DNA of 17,331 nt from an uncultured Bacilli bacterium (GCA_910584255.1 CAJTXV010000033.1:1-17331); one strand, 5' to 3'. Shown: positions 1 to 8,507, counted from the stretch's first letter. A program made the numbers and translations. Notes: generated from the letters alone by a model not told the origin.

Positions 1-74
1 AATCCTCTATTTAATAACTATTTATAAACTGTCCAATTTTTGGGGTTCAGTTCAAGTTTATACTGAGTTATTTT

Positions 75-1037
75 TTATGAATTTAATAATTTATTTCTCA
101 TTTCTATTGGTGTTAAAAAGTTAAGAACTTGCATTGGAATATTATTAGATCTTTTAAGATAAATTTTCCCTTGATTTCTTAAATTCTCTAATGAATAAAA
201 TGTAAGGAAAGAATAGAATCTTTCATTATTGTTTCTATGACTTCTTTCTACTTTTCCATTGTGTCTAGGTGTTCTAGGTCTTATTTTATGATGAAATATA
301 TTATGTTTTAAATAATACTCATCCATAGGATGAAGCAGTTTTATTTTTGACTTATTATAAGTAAATTCTGTTCCGTTATCAGTTTGTATTTCTTCTGGTT
401 TATAGTTGTAATATTCAATGCATCTTTTAATAAAATCAACTGTATTATTTGGTGTATGTTCTTCGTATCAATATAAATATCTTTCACGAGCAGCTTCATC
501 AATACAGGTATATTGATAAAATCTTTTATCTTCTGGTAAATTTTTAGTTTTACATTCGTTTGGTACGTATTTAACATCTATTTGCCATTTCTTACCTAGC
601 ATTTTAGGAGTGTCATAATGCTTTGGTGTGTATTTTGAAGTATCAGTGATTAATAATTGATTATAAAAACCAATTCTTCTAAGAAGCCTATAAAGACTTA
701 CGATATGTCTTTTATATCCTTTATTACGTTTAAGTTTAATCCATAGTTCGCATAAAGTAATATGAGGATTTCGTCTTATTAAATCTTTAATCCATTTACT
801 TTCTGTATCAGTATGAGCATTAGGGTGTTTAGAATGAGGTTTATGCGATTTGTCCATCAATGATTCTGGAGTTCCATCATACCTTTTGTTCCATCTCCAA
901 AGAGATATTCTTGATATATAGTATTTTCTACATACATGATCAATTGAATTTCCATTTCTATATGTTTCTACTGCGTGAATTCTTGTTTTTAATTCATGGG
1001 GTAGATATCTTTTGTTTAATTGTGATATATTTGTCAT
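75..1037 (-). pseudogene. IS481-family DDE transposase, interrupted by one in-frame TGA
   Basis: Read on the minus strand from ATG at 1037, this is a helix-turn-helix plus DDE integrase-fold transposase. The N-terminal part has the helix-turn-helix region (SRISLWRWNKRYDG) and the first catalytic Asp in WQIDVKYVP. A TGA codon at 468-470 follows ERYLY. Beyond it the same frame stays open to 75 with no other defect, and carries the second Asp (IQTDNGTEFT) and the catalytic Glu (PRHNGKVERSHR). Read through, the protein would be 320 aa, normal for the family. The other Trp codons in the gene are TGG, so the TGA is most simply a TGG-to-TGA nonsense mutation that removes two of the three catalytic acids. 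Readthrough or recoding cannot be excluded. The start is supported by AAGAAAGGA upstream. Confidence 0.85.
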
Positions 1038-1089
1038 GACTTAAGTCCTTTCTTATAAATTGTTTTTTGGTAACATAAGGACTTAAGTC
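1038..1089 (-). repeat. 13-bp inverted repeat enclosing the transposase ribosome binding site
   Basis: GACTTAAGTCCTT at 1038-1050 and AAGGACTTAAGTC at 1077-1089 are perfect inverted copies separated by 26 bases. Each also contains the 10-base palindrome GACTTAAGTC. In minus-strand RNA the proximal arm contains the Shine-Dalgarno core AAGGA and ends one base before the transposase ATG, so a read-through transcript would fold over the ribosome binding site. This arrangement is known from other insertion sequences as protection against outside transcription. Its function here is inferred. Confidence 0.7.
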
Positions 1090-1162
1090 TCTTTTTATAT
1101 ATATAAATGTTTCACATCTATTGTATAACTACATTTCTTAGAATAATTTAAAACAAGTAAGA

Positions 1163-1192
1163 TTGACAATTAGATATGAAAAAATGTATAAT
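1163..1192 (+). promoter_or_regulatory. Promoter of the vWA/BspA-repeat gene
   Basis: TTGACA at 1163-1168 and TATAAT at 1187-1192 both match consensus, with an 18-base spacer. It lies 40 bases before the start codon and points into the gene at 1232. It is the best sigma-A-type promoter near the insertion sequence, and the right edge of that element is close to or at its -35 box. Confidence 0.85.
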
Positions 1193-1231
1193 AGATTTAG
1201 TTATAAGATAGGGTTGAAAGGATGGATATAA

Positions 1232-4200
1232 ATGAATAGGAAAAGAACTAAAGTTATGATTTTATTTGGTGTTTTGTTTGGCACTATACTACTAGGTTGG
1301 GGCCTTTTTGAAAATTCTTATGCATTCACAGAGCCTATCCAAAAGATTTCATTTGATTCAGAACTATTAGATTATAATGCGAAGGAACCAGGAAGTGTTC
1401 ATATAGAGAAAAGTGCAAAATGGATTTCTACCAATCGAGCAAGAATTACATTTGATATTGATACGATTCGAAAAAACAATCAACCCTATAAGGATGTTAT
1501 TTTAGTTTTGGATATTTCAAGTTCGATGGAGGGAAATTCCTTTAACCAAATGAAAAAAGAAACGTCTCGTTTACTGGATACCATATTAAATGAACCTAAT
1601 AATTCAGTTTCTCTGATTAGCTTTGCTGATACTTCTGAAATTGATCAGGAGTTTACTAAGGATAAAGATACTTTAACTCAAAGAATTAATGCATTAGTGA
1701 CAAGGGATGAAACTAATTATTATCAGGCATTACGAAATGTAGAACATGTTTTAGAAAATTATGAAAAAAAGGATGATACGGAGTGTATTGTAGTATTCTT
1801 AACTGATGGAGCTCCTTCAAAGAATATTCCAAATCAAATATCGCAATATACTTATTTGAAAGAAAAATACCCATATGTAATAATCAATGCTGTTCAATAT
1901 GAAATGGGTGATGTTATTTCTGATTCTGTTAAAAAGGTGAGTGATTATCAATATATTGCTAGTAAGGAAACTTTAGGGGATGTATTATTAGAGGCTTCCA
2001 ATATTTCAATACCATATGATAAATTTATATTAACAGATACAATTGATAATCAGTATTTTGAGGTTATTTCTGAGGATGATATACGTTCTTCTATTGGAGA
2101 TGTAGAGTTAATTTCGGAAGATGGAAAGCAGAAGGTTCGTTTCACGGTTGATCATTTACCTTCTGGTAAGAAACCAACATTTACGATTGATATTCGTTTA
2201 AAGGATGATTTTCTGAATCAAGATAGTGTATTTTCTACGAATCAAGAAGCAAATGTGATTTATGCAATCGGGGATACAGAAGAAAAGGTTACAAGTACGA
2301 AAACACCAAGACTTGCAAGTTACTATTTAGTAAGTTATGAAGGAAATTTTCCGAATGGTTGCACTGCAAACAATGTTCCAGATGCTGTTCGTAAGCATGT
2401 TTATGATTTAGTAGAGATTAGTGACTTATTACCTAGTTGTGATGGATATCAATTCAATGGTTGGAAGATGGCTACTAAGAATACTTATCAACTCAGTGAT
2501 GATTATTTTGAGATGCCAGAGCATGATGTACTTTTACGTGCAGAGTGGAGTAAGCTTTCTATTGTAAAGAGTATGGATGGTTCTATTTATGTTGTTTTAC
2601 CGCAGGTATTACAATCTATTAGTGACAACTATAACAAAGAGTTATGGAAATATAAGGATTCTATTACTAGGGTGGTATTTTTAGATACAATGGCTGAACC
2701 TATGAATACACAAGAAACATGGGATATTTCAGATGCCAATGATGGAAGTGTTATTGGAAGAATTGCATTAAACGATGGGAGTTCAGATACGTATACTGCT
2801 TATATTCAAGGTGATGGCGGAATCATTGCTAATTCTAATAGTAGATGTCTTTTTTCTGGCTTTAGTAAACTAAAAACAATTGAAGGATTAGAATATTTTG
2901 ATACTTCTAATACAACTAACATGAGAGCGATGTTTGCAGATTGTAAAGCATTAACGGATTTGGATTTAAGTAACTTTGATACATCAAATGTTGTCAATAT
3001 GAATTCTATGTTTGCAGATTGTAATTCTTTAACAAGTCTAAATATTAGTAGTTTTAATACTAAAAAGGTAACTGACATGTCATTTATGTTTGAAAATTGC
3101 CAGACTTTGAGCACTCTTGATTTAAGCACTTTCTCTGATGAAATGGTTAATAATATGCGTAATATGTTTAATGGATGTACCTTACTTGAAAATCTAAATA
3201 TCAGTAATTTTAAAACTGAAAATGTAGCTAATATGAGCTTTATGTTCGATGGGTGTAGTAGTTTAACTTCTTTGGACTTAAGTAACTTTAATACTTCCAA
3301 AGTAGAATCGATGAGATCTATGTTTGAAGAGTGTAAAATGTTAACAGATTTAAATTTGAGTAATTTTGATACATCCCATGTCACAGATATGGGTTACATG
3401 TTTACTTTGTGTAATTCTTTAACAAATTTAAATATAAGTACCTTTGATACATCAAATGTTATAACGATGTGGTATATGTTTTCCGATTGTGCATCTTTAA
3501 CTATTTTAGATTTGTCTAACTTTGATACTTCTAAGGTAACCAATATGAGGAATATGTTCTTTGGTTGTACACATTTATTGACTCTAGATGTTCGTAGTTT
3601 TAATACTGAAAATGTAGAAGATATGAGTACTATGTTTTATGAGTGCAGTTCATTGACAAATCTAGATATGAGTAGTTTTTACACTCCAAAGGTAACTAGA
3701 ATGAAATCAATGTTTCAAAGATGCAGTAGTCTTAAGACTATAGATTTAAGCAATTTTAATACTTCAAAAGTTATCAATATGTCTTTGATGTTTAGTGAAT
3801 GTTCTTCTTTAACTTCTTTGGATTTAGGAACTTTTAATGCTCCACTAGTAGAAGATGTTAGTTATATGTTTCATAACTGTAGTGCTTTAACAGAACTGAT
3901 ATTTGGTGAATTTAATACACAGGTGGCTAAAAATATGGCTTTTATGTTTGCACGTTGTAGTTCTTTAACTAATTTAGATTTAAGTGGATTTGTTACATTA
4001 AGTGTTACAGATATGAGTTTTATGTTCTATGAATGCAATGCCTTAGTTACTTTAGATATTAGTAGTTTCCGTACTCCTAATGTAACGACTATGAAATCTA
4101 TGTTTCACAATTGTAATGCGGTGACTGCTCTAGATGTTAGAAATTTTGATACCTCAAATGTAACAACTATGGGTAATATGTTTTATCATTGTGACGCTTT

Positions 4201-4465
4201 GACCAATTTAGATGTTAGCGGATTTAATTTTGAAAAAGTAACGAGTACAACTTTGATGTTCTATAGGTTAGGTTCTCTAACAACTACAGTCAATATGAAT
4301 TCAAATACAATTACAGACTATAGTCAAATGTTTGCTCGTGCTGCAACAGATGGAACAGCTGTTATTACAGTGAACTATACTTCAGAGAACTCTGATTTAG
4401 TAGATTCCATGATTGCTACAAAGTCATCTGCTTCTAATGTCGTGAAAGGGGAATTAATATCTTAA
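1232..4465 (+). CDS. Secreted von Willebrand A domain protein with InlB-B-like domain and BspA-type (DUF285) repeats
   Basis: This 1077-aa exported protein has a probable adhesion role (inferred from its domains). Residues 1-31 form a signal peptide with a likely cut after SYA. A vWA domain at about 87-260 has a complete metal-ion-dependent adhesion site: D94-x-S96-x-S98, T161 and D192. Residues 364-441 look like an InlB B-repeat / Listeria-Bacteroides repeat (GYQFNGWK, ending LLRAEW). Residues 547-1015 are 18 tandem BspA-like units with consensus LTxLDLSxFxTSxVTxMxxMFxxC. A short cap follows. I see no LPXTG motif or C-terminal membrane helix, so surface attachment is unexplained. The start at 1232 is supported by GAAAGGATGG at 1216-1225. 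The gene has its own promoter and terminator. Its mature N-terminus is shared with the gene starting at 17109. Confidence 0.93.
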   Translation: MNRKRTKVMILFGVLFGTILLGWGLFENSYAFTEPIQKISFDSELLDYNAKEPGSVHIEKSAKWISTNRARITFDIDTIRKNNQPYKDVILVLDISSSMEGNSFNQMKKETSRLLDTILNEPNNSVSLISFADTSEIDQEFTKDKDTLTQRINALVTRDETNYYQALRNVEHVLENYEKKDDTECIVVFLTDGAPSKNIPNQISQYTYLKEKYPYVIINAVQYEMGDVISDSVKKVSDYQYIASKETLGDVLLEASNISIPYDKFILTDTIDNQYFEVISEDDIRSSIGDVELISEDGKQKVRFTVDHLPSGKKPTFTIDIRLKDDFLNQDSVFSTNQEANVIYAIGDTEEKVTSTKTPRLASYYLVSYEGNFPNGCTANNVPDAVRKHVYDLVEISDLLPSCDGYQFNGWKMATKNTYQLSDDYFEMPEHDVLLRAEWSKLSIVKSMDGSIYVVLPQVLQSISDNYNKELWKYKDSITRVVFLDTMAEPMNTQETWDISDANDGSVIGRIALNDGSSDTYTAYIQGDGGIIANSNSRCLFSGFSKLKTIEGLEYFDTSNTTNMRAMFADCKALTDLDLSNFDTSNVVNMNSMFADCNSLTSLNISSFNTKKVTDMSFMFENCQTLSTLDLSTFSDEMVNNMRNMFNGCTLLENLNISNFKTENVANMSFMFDGCSSLTSLDLSNFNTSKVESMRSMFEECKMLTDLNLSNFDTSHVTDMGYMFTLCNSLTNLNISTFDTSNVITMWYMFSDCASLTILDLSNFDTSKVTNMRNMFFGCTHLLTLDVRSFNTENVEDMSTMFYECSSLTNLDMSSFYTPKVTRMKSMFQRCSSLKTIDLSNFNTSKVINMSLMFSECSSLTSLDLGTFNAPLVEDVSYMFHNCSALTELIFGEFNTQVAKNMAFMFARCSSLTNLDLSGFVTLSVTDMSFMFYECNALVTLDISSFRTPNVTTMKSMFHNCNAVTALDVRNFDTSNVTTMGNMFYHCDALTNLDVSGFNFEKVTSTTLMFYRLGSLTTTVNMNSNTITDYSQMFARAATDGTAVITVNYTSENSDLVDSMIATKSSASNVVKGELIS
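2870..4276 (+). repeat. 18 tandem units of about 78 bp encoding BspA-type repeats
   Basis: The first unit is 81 bp (27 codons). From 2951 on, 17 units of exactly 78 bp (26 codons) follow without an indel. Each encodes a strand (LxxLDLS), a turn (FDTSxV) and a helix (MxxMFxxC). DNA identity between units is only partial, because third positions have drifted, so the array looks old rather than freshly expanded. The last unit (TSTTLMFYRLGS) has lost the Cys. Confidence 0.93.
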
Positions 4466-4476
4466 TTTATAATTTT

Positions 4477-4510
4477 GAAGGACTGATTGGTTCTTCCTTT
4501 TTCTTTATTT
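4477..4510 (+). terminator. Intrinsic terminator after the vWA gene
   Basis: The stem GAAGGAC (4477-4483) / GTTCTTC (4490-4496) has one G-U pair and a 6-base loop, and is followed by a T-rich run to 4510. It lies 11 bases after the stop codon and separates the vWA gene from the next gene. Confidence 0.65.
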
Positions 4511-4529
4511 GAAATTATATAAAATTTCT

Positions 4530-4558
4530 TTTAAAAATGGAGGATAGAATGTTATAAT
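4530..4558 (+). promoter_or_regulatory. Promoter of the TasA-like gene (extended -10)
   Basis: TATAAT at 4553-4558 is preceded by TGT, giving an extended -10. A weak -35 (TTTAAA, 4530-4535) sits at 17 bases spacing. Because a terminator lies just upstream, this promoter lets the second secreted protein be expressed separately from the first. Confidence 0.6.
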
Positions 4559-4577
4559 AAAATAGAAGGTGAGGATA

Positions 4578-5621
4578 ATGAAAAAACAACGTACGAATCG
4601 TGAATTCATAATGATTCTTTGTGGTGCCTTATTTTTAACAGTTTGTTTTTTTAGTAGTAGTTATGCTTTGAATAATGCTGTATCCCCAACTGCAGAATTT
4701 AATTATTTTAGTACAGATAATCTTGAATTAAGTTACGTCGATCATGGAATGGGGAATGGGAGCGTTTTATCTTTAACTGATGAGTCTCCGATTCCTGATT
4801 CAAAAGGTCTTACTAAAACTGGGTATCGTTTTAGTGTGACTAATATTTCAAGTGGTTCTTATCAGTATAGAATCCGATTAGTAGAAGATGCCTCTATGGT
4901 GGAGGAAGATGGCTGCTTAAATCGGCAACTCTATTCTGATTATATCCATTTTCAATTTGATAATCTTCCTCCTAAGAGTTTAAAAGAGGTAGAAAGTAAC
5001 GGATATGTTTTATATGAAAGTTCTGAAAAAATATTACCAGGAAACAGTGAAATTCACGAACTTAGAATTTGGTTAGGTGAAAATACTCCTAAAGATATAG
5101 AAGAACACTATCATGGTAAAATTGTATTAGAAGAAGTAGAAAATGATTATCAAAATTACTTTGAGGGACAAGAAATTCAAATTGGTGATATGATGTATCT
5201 AGTATTAGAAAATAGTGATTCTAGTAATGCTTATGTAAAACTTTTACTTAATTCTTCTTTTTCGACTTTAAAAGTGAAATGTATGGAAAAAGAGAATTGT
5301 CTTTTAGGTTCTAGAAAAGAGCTTTCTTTTATTATGGATTCTTACCGAAGTGATTTAGTAGAAGATTTAGGGCAATTCTTTGATTTAAATATTGTAAGGT
5401 TTCGTTTACTAGATATGAATGAATATAAGGAATATATTGCTAAAATTCCATCTTTAAGGGAAGAACCTTTATTACTATATTCTTTAACGGATGGACGTCC
5501 TAAAATAACAAATATGAATCTAGAAGGGGGATTAGATTCTATCAGTAGTCGAATTCAACCAGTTGTTTTTATACATAAACACTTACTAGAAAAAGAAGAA
5601 GAGGAGATAAAAAATCAGTAA
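4578..5621 (+). CDS. Secreted TasA/camelysin-like protein with an extra C-terminal domain
   Basis: This 347-aa protein has a signal peptide (MKKQRTNREF, then a hydrophobic core) and a likely cut after SYA at residue 30. About residues 31-190 resemble the beta-rich TasA/SipW-substrate-like subunits common in low-GC gut Bacillota. The cues are TGYRFSVTNISSG, YQYRIRLVEDA, a central LSDYIxFxF-type segment, LRIWLGE and HYHGKIVLE. The rest begins IQIGDMMYLVLENSDSSNAY and resembles a second domain often fused to such proteins (Val-Lys-Leu-Leu strand, then RLLDMNEY). The ATG at 4578 is chosen over the in-frame GTG at 4569 because AAGGTG lies 6 bases before it and overlaps that GTG. No sortase motif is seen. 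The assignment rests on pattern only, and the exact function is unknown. Confidence 0.72.
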   Translation: MKKQRTNREFIMILCGALFLTVCFFSSSYALNNAVSPTAEFNYFSTDNLELSYVDHGMGNGSVLSLTDESPIPDSKGLTKTGYRFSVTNISSGSYQYRIRLVEDASMVEEDGCLNRQLYSDYIHFQFDNLPPKSLKEVESNGYVLYESSEKILPGNSEIHELRIWLGENTPKDIEEHYHGKIVLEEVENDYQNYFEGQEIQIGDMMYLVLENSDSSNAYVKLLLNSSFSTLKVKCMEKENCLLGSRKELSFIMDSYRSDLVEDLGQFFDLNIVRFRLLDMNEYKEYIAKIPSLREEPLLLYSLTDGRPKITNMNLEGGLDSISSRIQPVVFIHKHLLEKEEEEIKNQ

Positions 5622-5623
5622 AT

Positions 5624-5658
5624 TTTAGTCAATGTACTAAACTTTTTTTTCTTTTTTT
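5624..5658 (+). terminator. Weak intrinsic terminator after the TasA-like gene
   Basis: TTTAGT (5624-5629) pairs with ACTAAA (5636-5641) around a 6-base loop. Long T runs at 5643-5650 and 5652-5658 follow. The stem is short, but the two T tracts are typical of termination sites in this window. Confidence 0.5.
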
Positions 5659-5666
5659 GTTAAAAT
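5658..5666 (+). promoter_or_regulatory. Extended -10 promoter of tex
   Basis: TGT followed by TAAAAT (5661-5666) forms an extended -10 directly downstream of the T tract of the preceding terminator. No good -35 is seen. It precedes the tex ribosome binding site by a few bases, giving a very short leader. Confidence 0.45.
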
Positions 5667-5686
5667 GATAAAGAAGGAAGTGTAGT

Positions 5687-7831
5687 ATGAATCAAGATAT
5701 TATATTAGAAATTAGTAATCATTTAAATATAAAAGAAAAACAGGTAGAAACAGTCTTACAGTTACTTAGTGAAGGAAATACAATTCCTTTTATTGCTAGA
5801 TATAGAAAAGAAGCAACGGGTGCTTTAGATGAAGAAATTATTCGTAGTATTAATGAAGTTTATGAATATCAAGTGAATCTTTTAAAGAGAAAAGAAGATG
5901 TCATTCGCTTAATTGATGAAAAGGGTCTTTTAACAGAGGAATTGAAAATTTCAATCATGGCTTGTCAAAAGCTAGTGGAAGTAGAAGATTTGTATCGTCC
6001 ATATAAAGAAAAGAAAAAGACAAAAGCGACCGAAGCTATTAAGAAGGGATTAGAACCACTTGCCAAAATGATGATGTCTTTTCCTACTACTGGAAATTTA
6101 AAGGAGATGGCTAGTAAATATGTAAATGAAACCGTCAAAAATGAAGAGGAAGCCATTGAGGGAGCGAGGTATATTATTGCGGAATGGATTAGTGATAATG
6201 CTTTTTATAGAAAATCTTTAAGAAAATATCTTTATTTAAATGGAAATTTAGTATCTAAAAAGAAAAAGAATGTAGAGGATGAAAAGAAAGTCTACGAAAT
6301 GTACTATGATTATTCTGAACCAGTAAAAAAGGTGAAACCTCATCGAGTTTTGGCAACTAACCGGGGAGAGAAAGAGGGGATTCTTAGTGTTTCTATTGAT
6401 ATTCATGATGAAGACTTACTTACTTATTTAGAATCAAAGGTGATTAAGAATCCAAATTCTTTTGTTGTAAGCGAAATTAAAGATGCAATTAAGGATAGTT
6501 ATAAGCGTCTTATTTTTCCTAGTATTGAAAGAGAGATTCGTGCGGAATTAAAGGAAATGGGAGAGGAAGTCGCAATCGAAAATTTTTCAAAGAACGTAGA
6601 GAGTTTACTTTTAACTCCACCAATTAAGGAAAAGGTAGTGTTAGGATATGATCCTGCTTTTAGAACTGGTTGTAAACTGGCAGTATTAGATCCAACTGGA
6701 AAAGTATTAGATATCAAAGTAATTTATCCAACAGAGCCACATAATAAAATTGAAGAAAGTAAAAAAACAGTTTTAGAGTTAATTGATAAATATAAAATTG
6801 ATGTGATTGCGATTGGAAATGGAACTGCATCTCGTGAAAGCGAAGCATTTATTGTTGATACAATCAAAGAAGCACCAAGGAAGGTGGAATATGTAATTGT
6901 AAGCGAAGCGGGAGCTTCTGTATATTCGGCAAGTCCTCTTGCTATTAAAGAATTTCCTGATTTAACAGTTGAAAAAAGAAGTGCTATCTCGATTGGTAGA
7001 AGACTTCAAGATGCACTATCAGAACTTGTAAAAATTGATCCAAAAAGTATTGGTGTTGGTCTTTATCAACATGATGTGCAAGGAAAAAAATTAGATGATT
7101 CCCTAAATTTCGTAGTGACAAAAGCAGTGAATCAAGTGGGAGTCAATATTAATACTGCTTCTCCTTCTTTACTGAAATATGTATCTGGTCTTACGAAAAA
7201 GGCAATTGATACGATTGTTGAGTACCGAAATCAATATGGAAAAATTACCTCTCGTGATGAATTAAAGAAAATGAAGGGAATTAGCGATAAGGTTTATGAG
7301 CAGTCTGTTGGATTTATGAGAATTTTGGATGGGGAAAACCCTCTAGATAAAACGTCCATTCACCCAGAAAGTTATCAACAGACAGAAGAGTTACTAAAAT
7401 CGATTGGATGTAGTAAGGAAGATATTGGTACTTCTAAATTAAGGGAATGTTTGAGTAATAGAAAAATCGAGAATACAACATTAGAAATAGATTCTTATAC
7501 TCTACAAGATATTATTGACTCTTTAATGAAACCAAATCGAGATCCAAGAGATGAAATGCCAAAACCTCTTTTAAAGTCTGATGTACTTCATATTGAGGAT
7601 TTACATATTGGAGATCACTTACAGGGAACGGTTCGAAATGTCGTTGATTTTGGTTTATTTATTGATATTGGGCTTCATAATGATGGGCTTGCTCATATTT
7701 CTAAATTAACCAATCAGTATATTAAGCATCCTTCTGAATTATTTAGTGTAGGTGATATTGTCGATTGTTATGTTGTCGATATTAAGATGGAACAAGAAAA
7801 AGTTTCATTAAGTTTATTAGAAAATAAATAG
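5687..7831 (+). CDS. tex: Tex-family RNA-binding S1 protein
   Basis: This is a 714-aa homologue of the transcription accessory protein Tex, a cytoplasmic nucleic-acid-binding protein with the architecture of eukaryotic Spt6. The domains appear in the usual order. An N-terminal helical region carries NTIPFIARYRKEATGALDE (31-49). A YqgF/RNase H-like domain starts at about 316 (VVLGYDPAFRTGCKLAVLD) and contains IAIGNGTASRE. Tandem helix-hairpin-helix motifs (about 490-560) include VNINTASPSLL and LKKMKGIS. A C-terminal S1 domain (about 645-712) includes GTVRNVVDFGLFIDIG. The length equals the family norm. The start is supported by AGAAGGAAG at 5672-5680. The acetyltransferase gene follows after 5 bases, so the two are co-transcribed. 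Confidence 0.97.
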   Translation: MNQDIILEISNHLNIKEKQVETVLQLLSEGNTIPFIARYRKEATGALDEEIIRSINEVYEYQVNLLKRKEDVIRLIDEKGLLTEELKISIMACQKLVEVEDLYRPYKEKKKTKATEAIKKGLEPLAKMMMSFPTTGNLKEMASKYVNETVKNEEEAIEGARYIIAEWISDNAFYRKSLRKYLYLNGNLVSKKKKNVEDEKKVYEMYYDYSEPVKKVKPHRVLATNRGEKEGILSVSIDIHDEDLLTYLESKVIKNPNSFVVSEIKDAIKDSYKRLIFPSIEREIRAELKEMGEEVAIENFSKNVESLLLTPPIKEKVVLGYDPAFRTGCKLAVLDPTGKVLDIKVIYPTEPHNKIEESKKTVLELIDKYKIDVIAIGNGTASRESEAFIVDTIKEAPRKVEYVIVSEAGASVYSASPLAIKEFPDLTVEKRSAISIGRRLQDALSELVKIDPKSIGVGLYQHDVQGKKLDDSLNFVVTKAVNQVGVNINTASPSLLKYVSGLTKKAIDTIVEYRNQYGKITSRDELKKMKGISDKVYEQSVGFMRILDGENPLDKTSIHPESYQQTEELLKSIGCSKEDIGTSKLRECLSNRKIENTTLEIDSYTLQDIIDSLMKPNRDPRDEMPKPLLKSDVLHIEDLHIGDHLQGTVRNVVDFGLFIDIGLHNDGLAHISKLTNQYIKHPSELFSVGDIVDCYVVDIKMEQEKVSLSLLENK

Positions 7832-7836
7832 GAGAT

Positions 7837-8436
7837 ATGGTGGATCATAAAAAATATATTGAATTTAAGAAAAAGCAATTAAAAGAAAGATTAGAACAAT
7901 TATATGACAAATTAGATTTTCTTGTTGATGAGCAAGCCTTTTATCATCCTTATGGACGCGATGAAGATGAAATTAATCAAAGGATTTCCGAAACTTATGA
8001 AGAAATTAATCAAATTCATGGGGAAATCCATTTGATTGATAAAGATCTGGTTGCATCTAGTGAAATAGTCGATATTTATTTAGAAGAAGGTAGTATTGAA
8101 AAGGGGTATGGATATTTTGCAATTTTTCTTCACGGAACATCTACAAGGATTGGTCATGTTCGCCTAAATAGTAGGCCTGATAATTGTTATGGAAATATAG
8201 GATATGGATTAGGTGAAGGGTATCGAGGACATCGATTCATGCTACAGAGTCTAGAACTATTAAAAGAAACAATGTTAAAGATGAAGATTATAAAGCCAAT
8301 ACTTACAGTGGAACCTGATAATATGGCATCTGTTCGTACCATTCAAAACTTTGGAGGGGTATTAATTAGGGAAAATTCTGACTATGATACTTATGAAGTT
8401 GATTTGATGAAGGATGAGACTGCGAAAAAGAAATAA
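7837..8436 (+). CDS. GNAT-family N-acetyltransferase
   Basis: This protein is about 199 aa. Residues 1-65 are charged and probably coiled coil. The C-terminal 110 residues match the acetyl-CoA-dependent GNAT fold: a strand with RIGHVRLN, a motif A region (GYGLGEGYRGHRFM, about 121-134), then TVEPDNMASVRTIQNFGG, which is motif B. The acetyl-CoA loop YRGHRFM is degenerate compared with the usual RxxGxG/A. The substrate cannot be told. The Shine-Dalgarno AGGAG (7830-7834) overlaps the tex stop, which implies translational coupling. Spacing to the ATG at 7837 is only 2 bases, so the GTG at 7840 (5 bases) may be the true start. Confidence 0.85.
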   Translation: MVDHKKYIEFKKKQLKERLEQLYDKLDFLVDEQAFYHPYGRDEDEINQRISETYEEINQIHGEIHLIDKDLVASSEIVDIYLEEGSIEKGYGYFAIFLHGTSTRIGHVRLNSRPDNCYGNIGYGLGEGYRGHRFMLQSLELLKETMLKMKIIKPILTVEPDNMASVRTIQNFGGVLIRENSDYDTYEVDLMKDETAKKK

Positions 8437-8460
8437 TCTCCAAAAATGATGTTTGATTAC

Positions 8461-8507
8461 AGAAAAGAGATTTTTGCGATTGTCAAAGAGTGTCTTTTCT
8501 TTTTTTA
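8461..8507 (+). terminator. Probable terminator of the tex operon
   Basis: AGAAAAGA (8461-8468) pairs perfectly with TCTTTTCT (8493-8500) and is followed by a T run to 8507. The 24-base loop is long. An alternative smaller hairpin, AAAGA/TCTTT with a 3-base loop (8485-8497), uses the same 3' arm. Either could terminate transcription. Confidence 0.5.

Larger units (their letters stand above)
30..1089 (-). mobile_element. IS481-type insertion sequence, boundaries uncertain
   Basis: The element consists of one single-ORF DDE transposase read on the minus strand, with non-coding ends. The left end has TGTCCAATTTTTGGGGTTCA starting at 30, which resembles terminal repeats of this kind of element. 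I could not find a convincing inverted partner on the right, nor a target-site duplication. The span given runs from that motif to the far arm of the hairpin upstream of the transposase. The true right end may lie further right, up to about 1168. The single ORF of about 320 codons favours the IS481 group over IS3, which normally has two overlapping frames. Confidence 0.6.

Noticed and set aside
341..577. 78-codon minus-strand frame across the transposase TGA
   Set aside because: It is out of frame with the transposase and has no family features. The transposase frame itself stays homologous through this stretch.
2806..3384. 192-codon open frame on the minus strand inside the BspA repeat region
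   Set aside because: It is an antisense shadow of the 78-bp repeats. Its periodic Leu/Lys-rich product mirrors the repeat unit, and there is no ribosome binding site.
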